DNA from: CAXBGS01 sp963975425
GTDB lineage: Bacteria; Planctomycetota; Planctomycetia; Pirellulales; Pirellulaceae
Assembly: GCA_963975425.1 (NCBI GenBank)
Contig: CAXBGS010000003.1
Location: 186,001 to 250,000 of the forward strand
DNA length: 64,000 bases
Direction of reading: 5' to 3'
Of the stretch, positions 40,173 through 49,392 are shown piece by piece. How positions within the stretch are numbered: the stretch's first letter is position 1; each line of letters begins with the position of its first letter. The translations under genes and the position numbers were made by a program. The notes below the pieces were generated by a model. It did not search any database, had not been told where the DNA came from, and saw only the letters and a program-made list of their open reading frames with translations.

Positions 40173-41474
40173 CTAGATCTCGAGTCCGTGAATTCCTGCG
40201 GCGGTGCTGCTTCCGAATTGATCGATTTCGATCCCCATTCGCTGCGCCAGTGAAACGAACAGGTTTGCAAACGGTGTGTTGTTCTTCGCATCGTGCCGAA
40301 GATGCTGACCGTGACGGTAACCTCCACCGGCCAGGATGACCGGCAGGTTTCGCCAGTCGTGGCTACTCGCGTTACCTAGATTCGAGCCGAACAAGACGGC
40401 CGTTTGATCCAGCAGGTTTGCGTCCGCGTCGGAGCTGGACTTCAATTTTGTTAAGAACTCGCCAAACGTTTCGAACTCTGCCTCTTCGATCACTTTCAGC
40501 TCGCTGATCTTCGCGGGGTCTTTGCCGTGGTGTGAAAGATTGTGCCAGTCGCTCGAAACGCCCGGAATTTCAGGGACCGCATTCAAACCGCCAAGCGAGA
40601 ATGTGACCGTCCGCGTACTGTCGGTCTCGAGAGCCAGCACAATCAAATCGTATAACGCCCGCTGCTGGCCGATCGGATCGGTCTTTTCAAAGTCAGTCTT
40701 GGGTTGATCGGCATCGATGGACGGTTTGCGCTGCGTCGCCCAAGCTTGGCTCGTTTTCAAATTGTTCTCGAGATCGCGCACGGCCGAGAAGTACTCGTCC
40801 AGCTTTTCGAGGTCGCGACGCCCCAGTTGTTGCTGTAGGCTGCGCGCTTGGTTCCGCACCGTGTCCAAGATGCTTCGTCCTCGCCGCAAATCCCGCATTT
40901 CGTTTTTGATTTGGTTTTCGGTGCCGGAAACAAACAGCTTTTTGAACAGTCCGACGGCGCTTTGTTCGCCGGGAATCGGCACCCCATTGCTGGTCCATGA
41001 AAGTGACCGTCCACTGGTCGAAAGGGCAAGGTAAGGAAAACGTGTTTGCCCGCCGATTCCGCGAGCGATCATCTGATCCAGCGAGATCGTGTTTTTGAAT
41101 CCTGCCAACCCCGGACGCCGAGCCGATGTCAACCAAGTCATCTCGGATGCATGACCGTTGTTCCCCTGCTGTTCAGGGTGCGACAACCCCGAAAACACCG
41201 TTAAATCGTTGCGGTGATTTCTTAGTCGCTGCAGATAGGGCGTCAGCTGAAAATCGCGTCCGGATCGATCCGGAAACAGATGCGGCCCGTGAAATCCCAA
41301 TCCGGCACAAACCGCAACGAGTCGTTTGGGCGCAACCGGCGGTGTCGCCGCCGTCGCGCTAAGCATCGGCGACATCGCTTCTAACATCGGCAATCCGATC
41401 GCCGCCGCGCCGCTGCCGCGAAGCAACTGGCGACGTGAAATCACTTTTCGAGTTTGAACAAGCGGGTGACTCAT
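40173..41474 (-). CDS. DUF1552 domain protein
   Basis: A 433-residue protein with a twin-arginine-type signal (ISRRQLLRGSGAAAIGLPML). Family features are VAVCAGLGFHGPHLFPD at the start of the mature part, the SHPEQQGNNGHASEMTWLT block, LDQMIARGIG and the C-terminal LLDQTAVLFGSNLGNASSHDW, LPVILAGGG. The fold is expected to resemble DUF1501/sulfatase-type proteins. Activity is unknown. The DUF1592 gene ends only two bases before its ATG, so the two are one operon, the second standard planctomycete pairing in the window. Confidence 0.92.
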   Translation of the reverse strand: MSHPLVQTRKVISRRQLLRGSGAAAIGLPMLEAMSPMLSATAATPPVAPKRLVAVCAGLGFHGPHLFPDRSGRDFQLTPYLQRLRNHRNDLTVFSGLSHPEQQGNNGHASEMTWLTSARRPGLAGFKNTISLDQMIARGIGGQTRFPYLALSTSGRSLSWTSNGVPIPGEQSAVGLFKKLFVSGTENQIKNEMRDLRRGRSILDTVRNQARSLQQQLGRRDLEKLDEYFSAVRDLENNLKTSQAWATQRKPSIDADQPKTDFEKTDPIGQQRALYDLIVLALETDSTRTVTFSLGGLNAVPEIPGVSSDWHNLSHHGKDPAKISELKVIEEAEFETFGEFLTKLKSSSDADANLLDQTAVLFGSNLGNASSHDWRNLPVILAGGGYRHGQHLRHDAKNNTPFANLFVSLAQRMGIEIDQFGSSTAAGIHGLEI

Positions 41475-41476
41475 GA

Positions 41477-43900
41477 TTACTTTCGCCGGAAAATTTTGCT
41501 CTGAACAACTTCGTGGATTAGATCACGAACGCCGTGCCGGCGTGCTGCCGATGATTCAACTATGCGGTTGATTTCGTCGCGATCCGAGAATCCCATCTCT
41601 CGGCCCGTTGCGAACACCAATAACTTCGTCGCCAGCGTCCTTGCCAAGCGATCATCGTCTTTGACCAGTTGATCGCGAAACTGCGGGTAATCCGCAAATG
41701 TTCGCCCGTCCGCCATCTGACCGCTCACGTCCACCGGCAGCCCTAGTGAATATCTTACCTTACGGCCGTCGACGACTTTTGAAACCTTGTCGCCGCCGCC
41801 CATCGTTCGAAACCGTTCGCGATACCCGCCAATCGGATTAAAACATTCCAGGGCGAATCCGGGCGGATCAATCACTTGATGACACGATCGACAGGTGTCT
41901 GAATCACGATGCTTGTCGAGTAACTCTCGCAGCGTCGAGGCACCACGAATGTCCGGTTCCACGCCGGGAATGCCCGGTGGTGGCGGTGCCGGTGAGTGTC
42001 CCAGAATGCGCTCGTTGACCCACACGCCGCGAACGACCGGCGAGGTATTGGTTCCGTTGGCCGAGACCTTCAAAATACTGGCTTGCGACAAAAGTCCGCC
42101 ACGAACCGATGACTCGCCCAAGGTCACCTCGCGAAACTCTGGACCGTGAACGCCGTCAATACCGTAATGTTCGGCCATGCGTTCGTTCAACATCGCGAAA
42201 TCGGACTTGACCAAATGGCTGACGGGCTGATTCTCGTCAATCAACTTGCGAAAGAACGATCGCGTCTCCTCAACCATCGAGAACCGCAGATAAGGATCAA
42301 ACTCGGGAAAGAGTTTTTGATCGGGAACGGTGAAGTCCATGTCGCGAAGATCCAGCCACGCATCGGCAAAGTCGATGACAAACCTATCGCTATCGGGATC
42401 ATCCAACAGACGATTCACCTGGGCTCGGATCGTGTTGGGGTTCTTAGAAAGCTCGCCAACGGCGGCGGCGCTGCGCAGCGATTCATCGGGCAGACTGCGA
42501 CGCAGAAAGTAAGAAAGCCTTGTCGCAAGGGCGTCGTCCCCCAGCCATCCGGCGGGCTCTCGCAGAAACAGAAACTCGGTCGAGCACAGGATTGCAGTCA
42601 CCGAGGTTCGCAGTGCTTCCTCGACCGAACTGCCTTGCTCACGTTCAGAATGGAACAGTGCGACAAATGGCTTTAACTCATTCGGCTCAACGGGTCGCCG
42701 AAAGGCGTGCGTGGCGAAGCGCAACAGTGACTGCGAGACTTGTTCGTCAATCGATTCGGCGACAATCGTAAATTTCGGAACATACCAAGGTTTCAACCGA
42801 TCCCTGGGATTGCGCGGCGGCAGTTCCGTGCGATTCAATCCATCGAAAATCAGTCGATGTCCTCGCGTTGGAAACTCATCAACGATTGGGCCTTCGATTT
42901 CAATTGCCTTGATCGCTAACCCTGGTCCTTTGTAATTCTCGATGCCGTTTTTCTTGATCAAGTTATCAGGATCCGAAATACCAAATGGTGTCACTTCGAC
43001 CATGTATCTTGAATCCATCCACGCCGTCGTTTCCACCGTTGTCGGTTCACCTGGTGAAAAAGAAAAATAGCCATAGGTTGGATTTGTGGCGCCGCGTGCG
43101 TAGGTCTTTGATCCAATCGAGAACGTGATGGGCCGCTCTGATTGATGTGCGTATCCAGTGACGCGAATATGATAGAAACCACTTTGCTTTGCAGCCGCCT
43201 CTCGCAGCATGCCTGTGGGATAGCTCAACCTGCGATAAAAAACGACGGCGCCGTCGTCGAGCAGCAACCAATGCTTGCCCAAGAATTTATTGGCCTCTCG
43301 CGTTTTCGCGTAGGACGCCTCGACGACATTGCTCTCAGGCGGTTTCAATGTGGTTGCAATGGCGGTATCTAAGACGGTTTTCGCCGCATTTAAATAGGCC
43401 TGCATTTGAACCATGGACACACTTAGCGATTCACCGACGTTGTCGAATTCGTGCGACCGCCCGTCCTCTGGTAACAAATCGCCCAGACGCAGATTCGTTC
43501 CAAACATATCGTTAAGTGTGTTTTCATATTCTTGACGATTCAATCGCCGCAGCACCGTCCCCTTGATCGCCTCGTGGGATGTCGACAATGACTCGGCAAG
43601 CTTTGACACGAACTTGCCTTGCTCTTTCGCACTCGGTGGATCGTAGTCCGGCGGCGGCATTTCGCCGTTGCTGACCCGATCATGAATTCGTTCCCAGCGA
43701 GCAAAAATTGCACGGTCGCTTAGGTCCGTGCCCAAAAGGCTAAGATCGAGACCTGCGTCTGCGGCCTCACCTTCGTGACAGTCATAGCAATGCGTATTTA
43801 GAAACGACGCGACGTCAGCGTGTATTCCGTCAGCCACAGCCGAACCGGATAGAATCGTCCAAACGACAAACAGGACAGAACGAATCCGGAACGGCGTCAT
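41477..43900 (-). CDS. Planctomycete DUF1587/1592/1588/1585 cytochrome protein
   Basis: An 807-residue secreted protein. Signal peptide 1-23 is followed by a cytochrome-like domain with CYDCH (38-42) and the EMPPPDYDPP motif. DUF1587 follows (TVLRRLNRQEYENTLNDMFG), then a beta-sandwich, DUF1595/1592 (FATHAFRRPVEPNEL, LATRLSYFLRRSLPDESL), DUF1588 (RGGLLSQASILKVSANGTNTSPV) and DUF1585 with a second CxxCH (CRSCHQVIDPPGFALE). This domain set is typical of planctomycetes and implies a periplasmic redox role, the haem count and substrate being unproven. It is co-transcribed with the DUF1552 gene. Confidence 0.93.
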   Translation of the reverse strand: MTPFRIRSVLFVVWTILSGSAVADGIHADVASFLNTHCYDCHEGEAADAGLDLSLLGTDLSDRAIFARWERIHDRVSNGEMPPPDYDPPSAKEQGKFVSKLAESLSTSHEAIKGTVLRRLNRQEYENTLNDMFGTNLRLGDLLPEDGRSHEFDNVGESLSVSMVQMQAYLNAAKTVLDTAIATTLKPPESNVVEASYAKTREANKFLGKHWLLLDDGAVVFYRRLSYPTGMLREAAAKQSGFYHIRVTGYAHQSERPITFSIGSKTYARGATNPTYGYFSFSPGEPTTVETTAWMDSRYMVEVTPFGISDPDNLIKKNGIENYKGPGLAIKAIEIEGPIVDEFPTRGHRLIFDGLNRTELPPRNPRDRLKPWYVPKFTIVAESIDEQVSQSLLRFATHAFRRPVEPNELKPFVALFHSEREQGSSVEEALRTSVTAILCSTEFLFLREPAGWLGDDALATRLSYFLRRSLPDESLRSAAAVGELSKNPNTIRAQVNRLLDDPDSDRFVIDFADAWLDLRDMDFTVPDQKLFPEFDPYLRFSMVEETRSFFRKLIDENQPVSHLVKSDFAMLNERMAEHYGIDGVHGPEFREVTLGESSVRGGLLSQASILKVSANGTNTSPVVRGVWVNERILGHSPAPPPPGIPGVEPDIRGASTLRELLDKHRDSDTCRSCHQVIDPPGFALECFNPIGGYRERFRTMGGGDKVSKVVDGRKVRYSLGLPVDVSGQMADGRTFADYPQFRDQLVKDDDRLARTLATKLLVFATGREMGFSDRDEINRIVESSAARRHGVRDLIHEVVQSKIFRRK

Positions 43901-44235
43901 GTGCTTTCGACTCGTGCAGGTTGTTTCGAAATGGTGACAGGCATGCTTCGTGCCCGTGATATCCCCGACTGCATCTTTGTTGACCGTATCCTCCTTGACC
44001 GCGATGTGTCTTGCATATCGGCAGCAGTTCGGCGCAGCGTCACCTGACTCTCTCTCAACTCATCGTTGTTTCGGGCCAGTGTCCCAACGAGTCGGTATTC
44101 CGACAGACCTACGGAGAGTCAGGTTTGCCCCATTGATCCAGTCGCAGCCACTCTACTGCTTGCCGATTGAAAACTCCATCATACTTTGATTCGACCGCAG
44201 TTCGCTATCCTGACAATCTGAATGAGCTTGAAACG
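43901..44235. other. Intergenic region with an 11-bp inverted repeat
   Basis: No supported gene in 335 bases. ACCTGACTCTC at 44042-44052 and GAGAGTCAGGT at 44114-44124 are perfect complements 61 bases apart and could form a long hairpin. Function unknown. Confidence 0.5.
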
Positions 44236-45069
44236 ATGATCGACCCAATATTTTCTTGGCTGCAATCACTCGATTGGTCCCGTTTGGTTCCGGAGATATT
44301 GGGCAAGGGAATTGGCGTTTTGGCGGGTGTAGCCATCAGTTGGTGGCTGCTGTTTCGAAAACGCATGAAGTCGTTAGACCGATTGCAACGCGGCGACTCA
44401 GACGACTTATTGTTTCAAGCCCACTATTTGATTCCGACGACCGACGACTCACTCCAGTTGGTGTTTCGAAACGTGGCCCCTCGGCAAACACTCGACACCG
44501 CGTATGACAATCCACTGGCCCGGGAAGAGTTAAAAAAACTTGCCGCCGCGACCACGCTTGGATCGCCGATTCTACCGACACAGGGACGCATCGGATTCGA
44601 AGTGCTCAATGATGCTGCTGGAATCCTTTCCGGCTTTTTGGCCACTTCGCCCATGCCACGTCGAGTGTGGTTGTTCTGCATGACCTGCGAAGATCGAGCG
44701 ATCGTTCGCAAGCAATGTATCCGGTGCTTTCTTATTGCAGAAACCGACTTGAAACGCTTTAGCGACTGGCAATGGTGCCGGGAAAATGTGCGTACCGAGA
44801 GACCCTGGCACTGGTTCCGAATCGTCGCGTTGCACCGAATCGCACGACACCACGACGACGAGCAACTCGCGTTACCGAATCGCGACGATGGATTAATGCC
44901 GCTGGTGGATGATCAGCGAAAGCATCGTCGAATCATGCCACTGTCGCTCGGATTGCCCGAATCAGAAATTGCGATCGGCCCCGCTTTGTCGATTCAATGG
45001 CTCGAAAAAGAAAGAGAACTTGCTCGTCTGGGGATCGAACTGAACAATGATGAACTAAAAATCCAATAG
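44236..45069 (+). CDS. Hypothetical membrane-anchored protein
   Basis: A 277-residue protein of unknown family. ATG 44236 is chosen; an upstream TTG at 44167 is in frame but the added residues are not hydrophobic or conserved-looking. One hydrophobic segment lies near the N-terminus (ILGKGIGVLAGVAISWWLLF, about 21-40), after which the chain is soluble, with many Arg and Trp residues (WQWCRENVRTERPWHWFRI). A CMTCEDRAIVRKQCIRC stretch contains four cysteines that might bind metal. It stands alone, divergent from the DUF1592 gene and convergent with the HEAT-like gene. Confidence 0.65.
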   Translation: MIDPIFSWLQSLDWSRLVPEILGKGIGVLAGVAISWWLLFRKRMKSLDRLQRGDSDDLLFQAHYLIPTTDDSLQLVFRNVAPRQTLDTAYDNPLAREELKKLAAATTLGSPILPTQGRIGFEVLNDAAGILSGFLATSPMPRRVWLFCMTCEDRAIVRKQCIRCFLIAETDLKRFSDWQWCRENVRTERPWHWFRIVALHRIARHHDDEQLALPNRDDGLMPLVDDQRKHRRIMPLSLGLPESEIAIGPALSIQWLEKERELARLGIELNNDELKIQ

Positions 45070-45202
45070 CAAACTTCGCAGGCAACCTATCTTCGCCGCA
45101 GTCGGATCGCGACGAAACGAAAACAAGAACGCCAAGCTTGCTGGGTCATGACTACACATAGGCACCCGCTCGCATAGAGTCGCGGGCGGATCAATAACAC
45201 AT

Positions 45203-45976
45203 CTAGTTTTTCCTACCGCCTAGCTGGATCTGTAACGCTTCGTTTTTGCCGAAGTATTGGTTGAACTTGCGTTCCGCCTCTGGGTCTTTTTCCTTCAGTT
45301 CTTGAGCATCCTTGTAGGAGTCTTTTTTGACGCCCCCGTTTCCGTCAGGCCGCTCGACGTGTAATCCGTTCTTGTCTTTGACAAACCGAAACTTCTTGCC
45401 GTTCTCTTCGATCGAAAGTTCTCTCCGCGTGGTGCCCGCTTTGATTTGCAGTGCGTTTCGGATTTGAATTTGAAACGCCGGGTTGGCCACCGGAATCATC
45501 ATCCGCCCGCGAGTCGGTGCTTTTTTCGGTTCGTCCATCGGTTGCAAGAATCGTCTGGCAGCCGATGATCGATGGTGATTCGAATCGTCCGCGATTCGCT
45601 GCAAGGATTCAACGGCCCGGTGCCTTAGCATCGCGTCGTCGCCTTTGACGTGTTGCTTGAGCACTTCTAAAGCGCGTTGTGAAACCTCTGCGTCAAACTG
45701 GGCACATGTGTCTTCTAGCTGATCGATCGCCGACACGCCCAAGTTCCTCAATCGTGCCGTCGCTTCCATGCGGTCGCGAAAGCGAGGCGACTGCAGCCGT
45801 TCGATCCAATGACGGACTTGATCTTGATCGGATCCTGCGCGCGGCAATTCAACATCGTGGGAACGCGCGACCCGGTCTTCCGCCAACAACGTGCGTGTGT
45901 TCACAACGCCGCACGCCCCAATCAAACAGGTCACCAGGCATAGCAACCGCACCGTGACGACAGGTATCGATTGCAT
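45203..45976 (-). CDS. Small HEAT-like exported protein
   Basis: A 257-residue protein. ATG 45976 gives a signal peptide (VVTVRLLCLVTCLIGACGVV); longer frames upstream overlap the preceding PQQ gene. Residues 50-145 are helical with HEAT-like pairs (RFRDRMEATARLRNLGVSAIDQLEDTC, then QRALEVLKQHV). The rest is basic and charged, ending in QYFGKNEALQIQLGGRKN. I do not recognise a family beyond HEAT-like repeats. It follows the PQQ-propeller gene by 37 bases and is the last gene in the reverse-strand run that includes the HtrA proteins. Confidence 0.72.
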   Translation of the reverse strand: MQSIPVVTVRLLCLVTCLIGACGVVNTRTLLAEDRVARSHDVELPRAGSDQDQVRHWIERLQSPRFRDRMEATARLRNLGVSAIDQLEDTCAQFDAEVSQRALEVLKQHVKGDDAMLRHRAVESLQRIADDSNHHRSSAARRFLQPMDEPKKAPTRGRMMIPVANPAFQIQIRNALQIKAGTTRRELSIEENGKKFRFVKDKNGLHVERPDGNGGVKKDSYKDAQELKEKDPEAERKFNQYFGKNEALQIQLGGRKN

Positions 45977-46013
45977 GATGATTCCTCTAATCGGGCGGGG
46001 AACGACTCGAATT

Positions 46014-47318
46014 CTACGACTGTGGCTTGCCGATACAAAACAGATCGGTCGAACCTCGAATGTAAATCTTACCGTTCGAGATTGCGAATGACGCATAGCA
46101 ATTCTGCCCGAGCGGATTTTCCGAGACAACATCGGCTTCGTTGCCTGAACGGACGACATAGGTGATGCCGTCATCGGCTGTAAAGAAGACCAATCCGTCA
46201 ACGGTCACCAATGACGCGCTAAAGTGTCGGCCAAGCCGCTCACGCCAGATTCGTTCGCCGGTTTGGGTATCGAAACAATTTGCGATCCCTCGGTCATCGG
46301 CGACAAACAATTGGTCATCCAGCACAACGGGGGAGGGCACATAGCATTTTGCCAGCGTACTGTGCCATGCGACGTGTGAATCGGTCACATCACCGGTGCC
46401 ATCGGCGCGAATCCCCATCACGTGGTGCGTCGGAAACCCGGCCGACATGTAATACTTTTCACCATCAAACACCATCGACGCGACAAACTGTTCAGTCGGC
46501 CCATCGATCGTCCACCAAGTGGAGCCGTCACGCGGATCCAGACTCGTGATTTGCTTACTGCCCGAAAAAACGAGATGCGGTTGACCATCGATATCGCGTA
46601 GCAGCGGCGTGACATAACTTCGCGTGCGATGCTGACGAGGCGACTTCCAAACCGTTTTGCCGGTATGACGATTGAGCGCAACGACGTACGAATCGCCGTC
46701 ATGGTCGCCATTGACGATAACCAGATCTTCGAACAACACGGGACTGCTGCAATAGCCATGCTTGCTGGCGAAATCGCCCGGCCGAACCAGCCACTGCTGC
46801 TCGCCCGCGTGATCGTAGGCGGCAACCACCATTTTTCCGTTCGTCACCAAGCTGACTTTCTCGCCCTGCTGCAGCTCCGATGAATCGTGACCTTCGAGAA
46901 ACGTGACGTAGACCCATTTGCCGTCGCTGGCCGGTGTCCCCGATGCAAAGCTATTCAGCTTGTGCTTGTACTCCAGTGGTACATCCAAAACGGTGCGTTC
47001 CCAGCGCTGATCGCCCGTATTTGCGTCATAACAAACAAGCTTTCGCTGGAATGTTTCTTGGTCACAGGTCGTCACAAACAAGTTGTCGCCACAGACGATC
47101 GGCGATGAGTGTCCGATTCCCGGCACAGGAACGCGCCAGAGAACGCCTTCACCGGTTTCGCCGTTCCATACCACCGGAACGTCGGTTTCGTTGCTCGATC
47201 CGTCACCGCGAGGGCCACGCCAACCCGGCCAGTCTTCGGCGACCAAGAATGTTGCTGAAAGAAATACCGCCGCGACCGCTAAGCCGCAGGGAATGGCCGA
47301 ATGCTTCTGTACCAACAT
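46014..47318 (-). CDS. PQQ-like (BamB-type) beta-propeller protein, HtrA cluster
   Basis: A 434-residue exported protein. ATG 47318 gives the signal MLVQKHSAIPCGLAVAAVFL, then the family opening EDWPGWRGPRGDGSSNE. Blades repeat with HSSPIVCGDNLFVTTC, YCSSPVLFEDLVIVNGD, VPSPVVLDDQLFVADD and FSASLVTVDGLVFFTADD. It is a paralogue of the 25446-26804 product. It starts only 19 bases after the stop of the PDZ-containing HtrA homologue, so it probably belongs to the same transcript. A BamB-like scaffold beside periplasmic HtrA proteins suggests an envelope folding role, which is inference. Confidence 0.85.
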   Translation of the reverse strand: MLVQKHSAIPCGLAVAAVFLSATFLVAEDWPGWRGPRGDGSSNETDVPVVWNGETGEGVLWRVPVPGIGHSSPIVCGDNLFVTTCDQETFQRKLVCYDANTGDQRWERTVLDVPLEYKHKLNSFASGTPASDGKWVYVTFLEGHDSSELQQGEKVSLVTNGKMVVAAYDHAGEQQWLVRPGDFASKHGYCSSPVLFEDLVIVNGDHDGDSYVVALNRHTGKTVWKSPRQHRTRSYVTPLLRDIDGQPHLVFSGSKQITSLDPRDGSTWWTIDGPTEQFVASMVFDGEKYYMSAGFPTHHVMGIRADGTGDVTDSHVAWHSTLAKCYVPSPVVLDDQLFVADDRGIANCFDTQTGERIWRERLGRHFSASLVTVDGLVFFTADDGITYVVRSGNEADVVSENPLGQNCYASFAISNGKIYIRGSTDLFCIGKPQS

Positions 47319-47337
47319 GAATCGATCTCGGTGTCCA

Positions 47338-49392
47338 TCAAATGGTTTGTAACAAACGTACCCAACGCAGCAATGCATCTTTGTCGACAGTGCCGCCGCG
47401 AACAATCGGATATCCGGCCGCTTTTAACGCCGTGGCCCAAGGGGGTGCGTCGTCGGGGCTGGAAATCGGCAACAAAATCTGCAGCGACTGCGCGGCATCG
47501 TTTTCGCGCAGCCTAACCGCAGGAGCTCGTGTTTTTTCGGATGCTGCTACACCGCGAAATGTCTCTGCCGCGGACAAAGCAACCGCCAATGCCATGGAAT
47601 CGGACGCCTCGGATTTCCCATCGCTCATTGCACCGGGTGCCGCCACTGCCACGGCGGCACTGCTAATCTCTGCTTGCTTGATTGCCGCGGCGGCAAAACG
47701 TGACACGACATCGATTTCTTTTGGCTGCCAACGCTCGCTGTCTTCCGATGCGATAGCACAAACCACAACGCCATATTCACTGGCTTTTTCTTTCCAATCG
47801 TTCAGTTCGTCTTCGGGTGCGGCTTGGTCGGCATTCAGCAACAGGATCAGCATGCCGAGGGAATCGCGGGGGTCTTCCGTTTCATCATCCACCTCTGGCA
47901 AGACGATCGCTGCCGAATTTGCCGCATCCGGCAGTTTTAGCTCTTTCACTATCCAGCGGGTTTCATCGGCTGGGGCTTTCCAATCATCCGGCATTGTGGC
48001 TAGGGCCTCCCCGGCGATGCTTGTGGGTTTGACAGAAATATCGACGTCCGTTGCACCGCGTTTGAGCTTTATCTCGATGGGTCTGTCCGGTTCGGCGGCG
48101 ATCATTTGACGACGAAGCGATTGCACGTCGTTGATATCGGATTCGCCCAAACGAAGAATGATGTCGCCAACATCGATCTGCCCGTCGGCTGGTGAATTGG
48201 GCACGACGGACTGGACGACCACGGCCGTCGATTCGCCATCGGTATCCACCTCCGGTCTCACGGCGATCCCCAGGCGTTGCGGTTGCAGCGGAGGAATGGT
48301 TTCGGCCAAAGTCACCTCGACGGAACTGACTTGATCGTCCCGCCGATATTCAATTGCAATCTGTTCGCCGGCGTCGTATCGACCCAAGATCTGTTTAATT
48401 TCTTGATGTCGCCTGACTTTGTCGCCCGCGACGGACACGATCGCATCACCGGGCAGCAGCCCAACTTTTTCGGCGGGCGATCGAGTGCGGACGGCGGCCA
48501 ATTCGGTGTCGTTATCGTAGGGGTCATCCGACTTGACAACGATCCCGATCAATCCCTTCTTGATGTCCTTGCCGTTCTTTAGTCGATCCAACTTTTGTCG
48601 AATGATGGTGGCCGGAATCGCGAAAGCGACGCCCGAGTCATACCAACTGGTTGCATCGGGAGCACCGCCCTCTGCGACCGCAGGGATCAAAATACCCAAG
48701 ACGTTTCCATTCAAATCGATCAACGGCCCGCCGTAGAACGTGGGCGATACACGTGCGTCGGTCTGCAGTGCGATTCCGTCGAGTCGATCGACGGCACTCA
48801 GCACACCGGTGCTGATCATGGGCGATCCTTTGCTGCCGTACCTGCCGACCGCAACGACGGTGCGTCCGATACGCAGATCCAGATCATCGGAAAATTTCAT
48901 CGTCTGCAGTGGCTGTGACGTTTCGATTTTCAGCAGCGCGAGATCGCGGTGATGGTCCTGCGAAACCACTTCGGCAGCATGCCGCGTTCCATCGGGCAAG
49001 ACCACCAGAATGCTCGCTGCGGTTCGCGCAGCGACGAGGCTCGATGCAATGATGAATCCTTCCGAATCGACAACGACGCCCGACGTCGGCGCATCCAGTT
49101 CGACCTCGCCCTCGGCGCCTCCGCTAACGCCGATGATTTCAATCGTCACCACCGACGGCAGCACTTCGCCGGCGGCAGCACGGACCGCTTCGGCCATCGC
49201 GGCGCGATAGGTCGCATCATCGCCGCGTACAATCAATGGGGAATACACCAAAGTGCAAACCGTGGCCAACAACGCGATGGTATGATTCCGCAAAGTTTTC
49301 TCCGGCTGATAAACGTCCACGATGCGTCGCATGCCTAAAGCTGACGCACTCACATCTGAATTTGAATCGAAAAAGTTTCTGACACGAGTCAC
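47338..49392 (-). CDS. Inactive HtrA-like protein with two PDZ domains and a degraded hydrolase-like C-terminus
   Basis: 684 residues from a GTG whose GTGA overlaps the previous stop; an ATG at 49332 would shorten it by 20. A hydrophobic segment is near 38-57. Residues 60-265 are a trypsin-like HtrA fold, but the His site reads IIASSLVAA (Leu119), Asp150 is kept (HHRDLALLKI) and the Ser site reads PTFYGGP (Tyr220), so it should be inactive. PDZ domains lie at about 278-362 (RSPAEKVGLLPGDAIVSVAG) and 372-457. Residues 510-684 resemble an alpha/beta hydrolase of the esterase type (LGMLILLLNAD, ETFRGVAAS, ATALKAAGYPIV) but without a GxSxG nucleophile elbow. Third protease-like gene in a row. Confidence 0.83.
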   Translation of the reverse strand: MTRVRNFFDSNSDVSASALGMRRIVDVYQPEKTLRNHTIALLATVCTLVYSPLIVRGDDATYRAAMAEAVRAAAGEVLPSVVTIEIIGVSGGAEGEVELDAPTSGVVVDSEGFIIASSLVAARTAASILVVLPDGTRHAAEVVSQDHHRDLALLKIETSQPLQTMKFSDDLDLRIGRTVVAVGRYGSKGSPMISTGVLSAVDRLDGIALQTDARVSPTFYGGPLIDLNGNVLGILIPAVAEGGAPDATSWYDSGVAFAIPATIIRQKLDRLKNGKDIKKGLIGIVVKSDDPYDNDTELAAVRTRSPAEKVGLLPGDAIVSVAGDKVRRHQEIKQILGRYDAGEQIAIEYRRDDQVSSVEVTLAETIPPLQPQRLGIAVRPEVDTDGESTAVVVQSVVPNSPADGQIDVGDIILRLGESDINDVQSLRRQMIAAEPDRPIEIKLKRGATDVDISVKPTSIAGEALATMPDDWKAPADETRWIVKELKLPDAANSAAIVLPEVDDETEDPRDSLGMLILLLNADQAAPEDELNDWKEKASEYGVVVCAIASEDSERWQPKEIDVVSRFAAAAIKQAEISSAAVAVAAPGAMSDGKSEASDSMALAVALSAAETFRGVAASEKTRAPAVRLRENDAAQSLQILLPISSPDDAPPWATALKAAGYPIVRGGTVDKDALLRWVRLLQTI

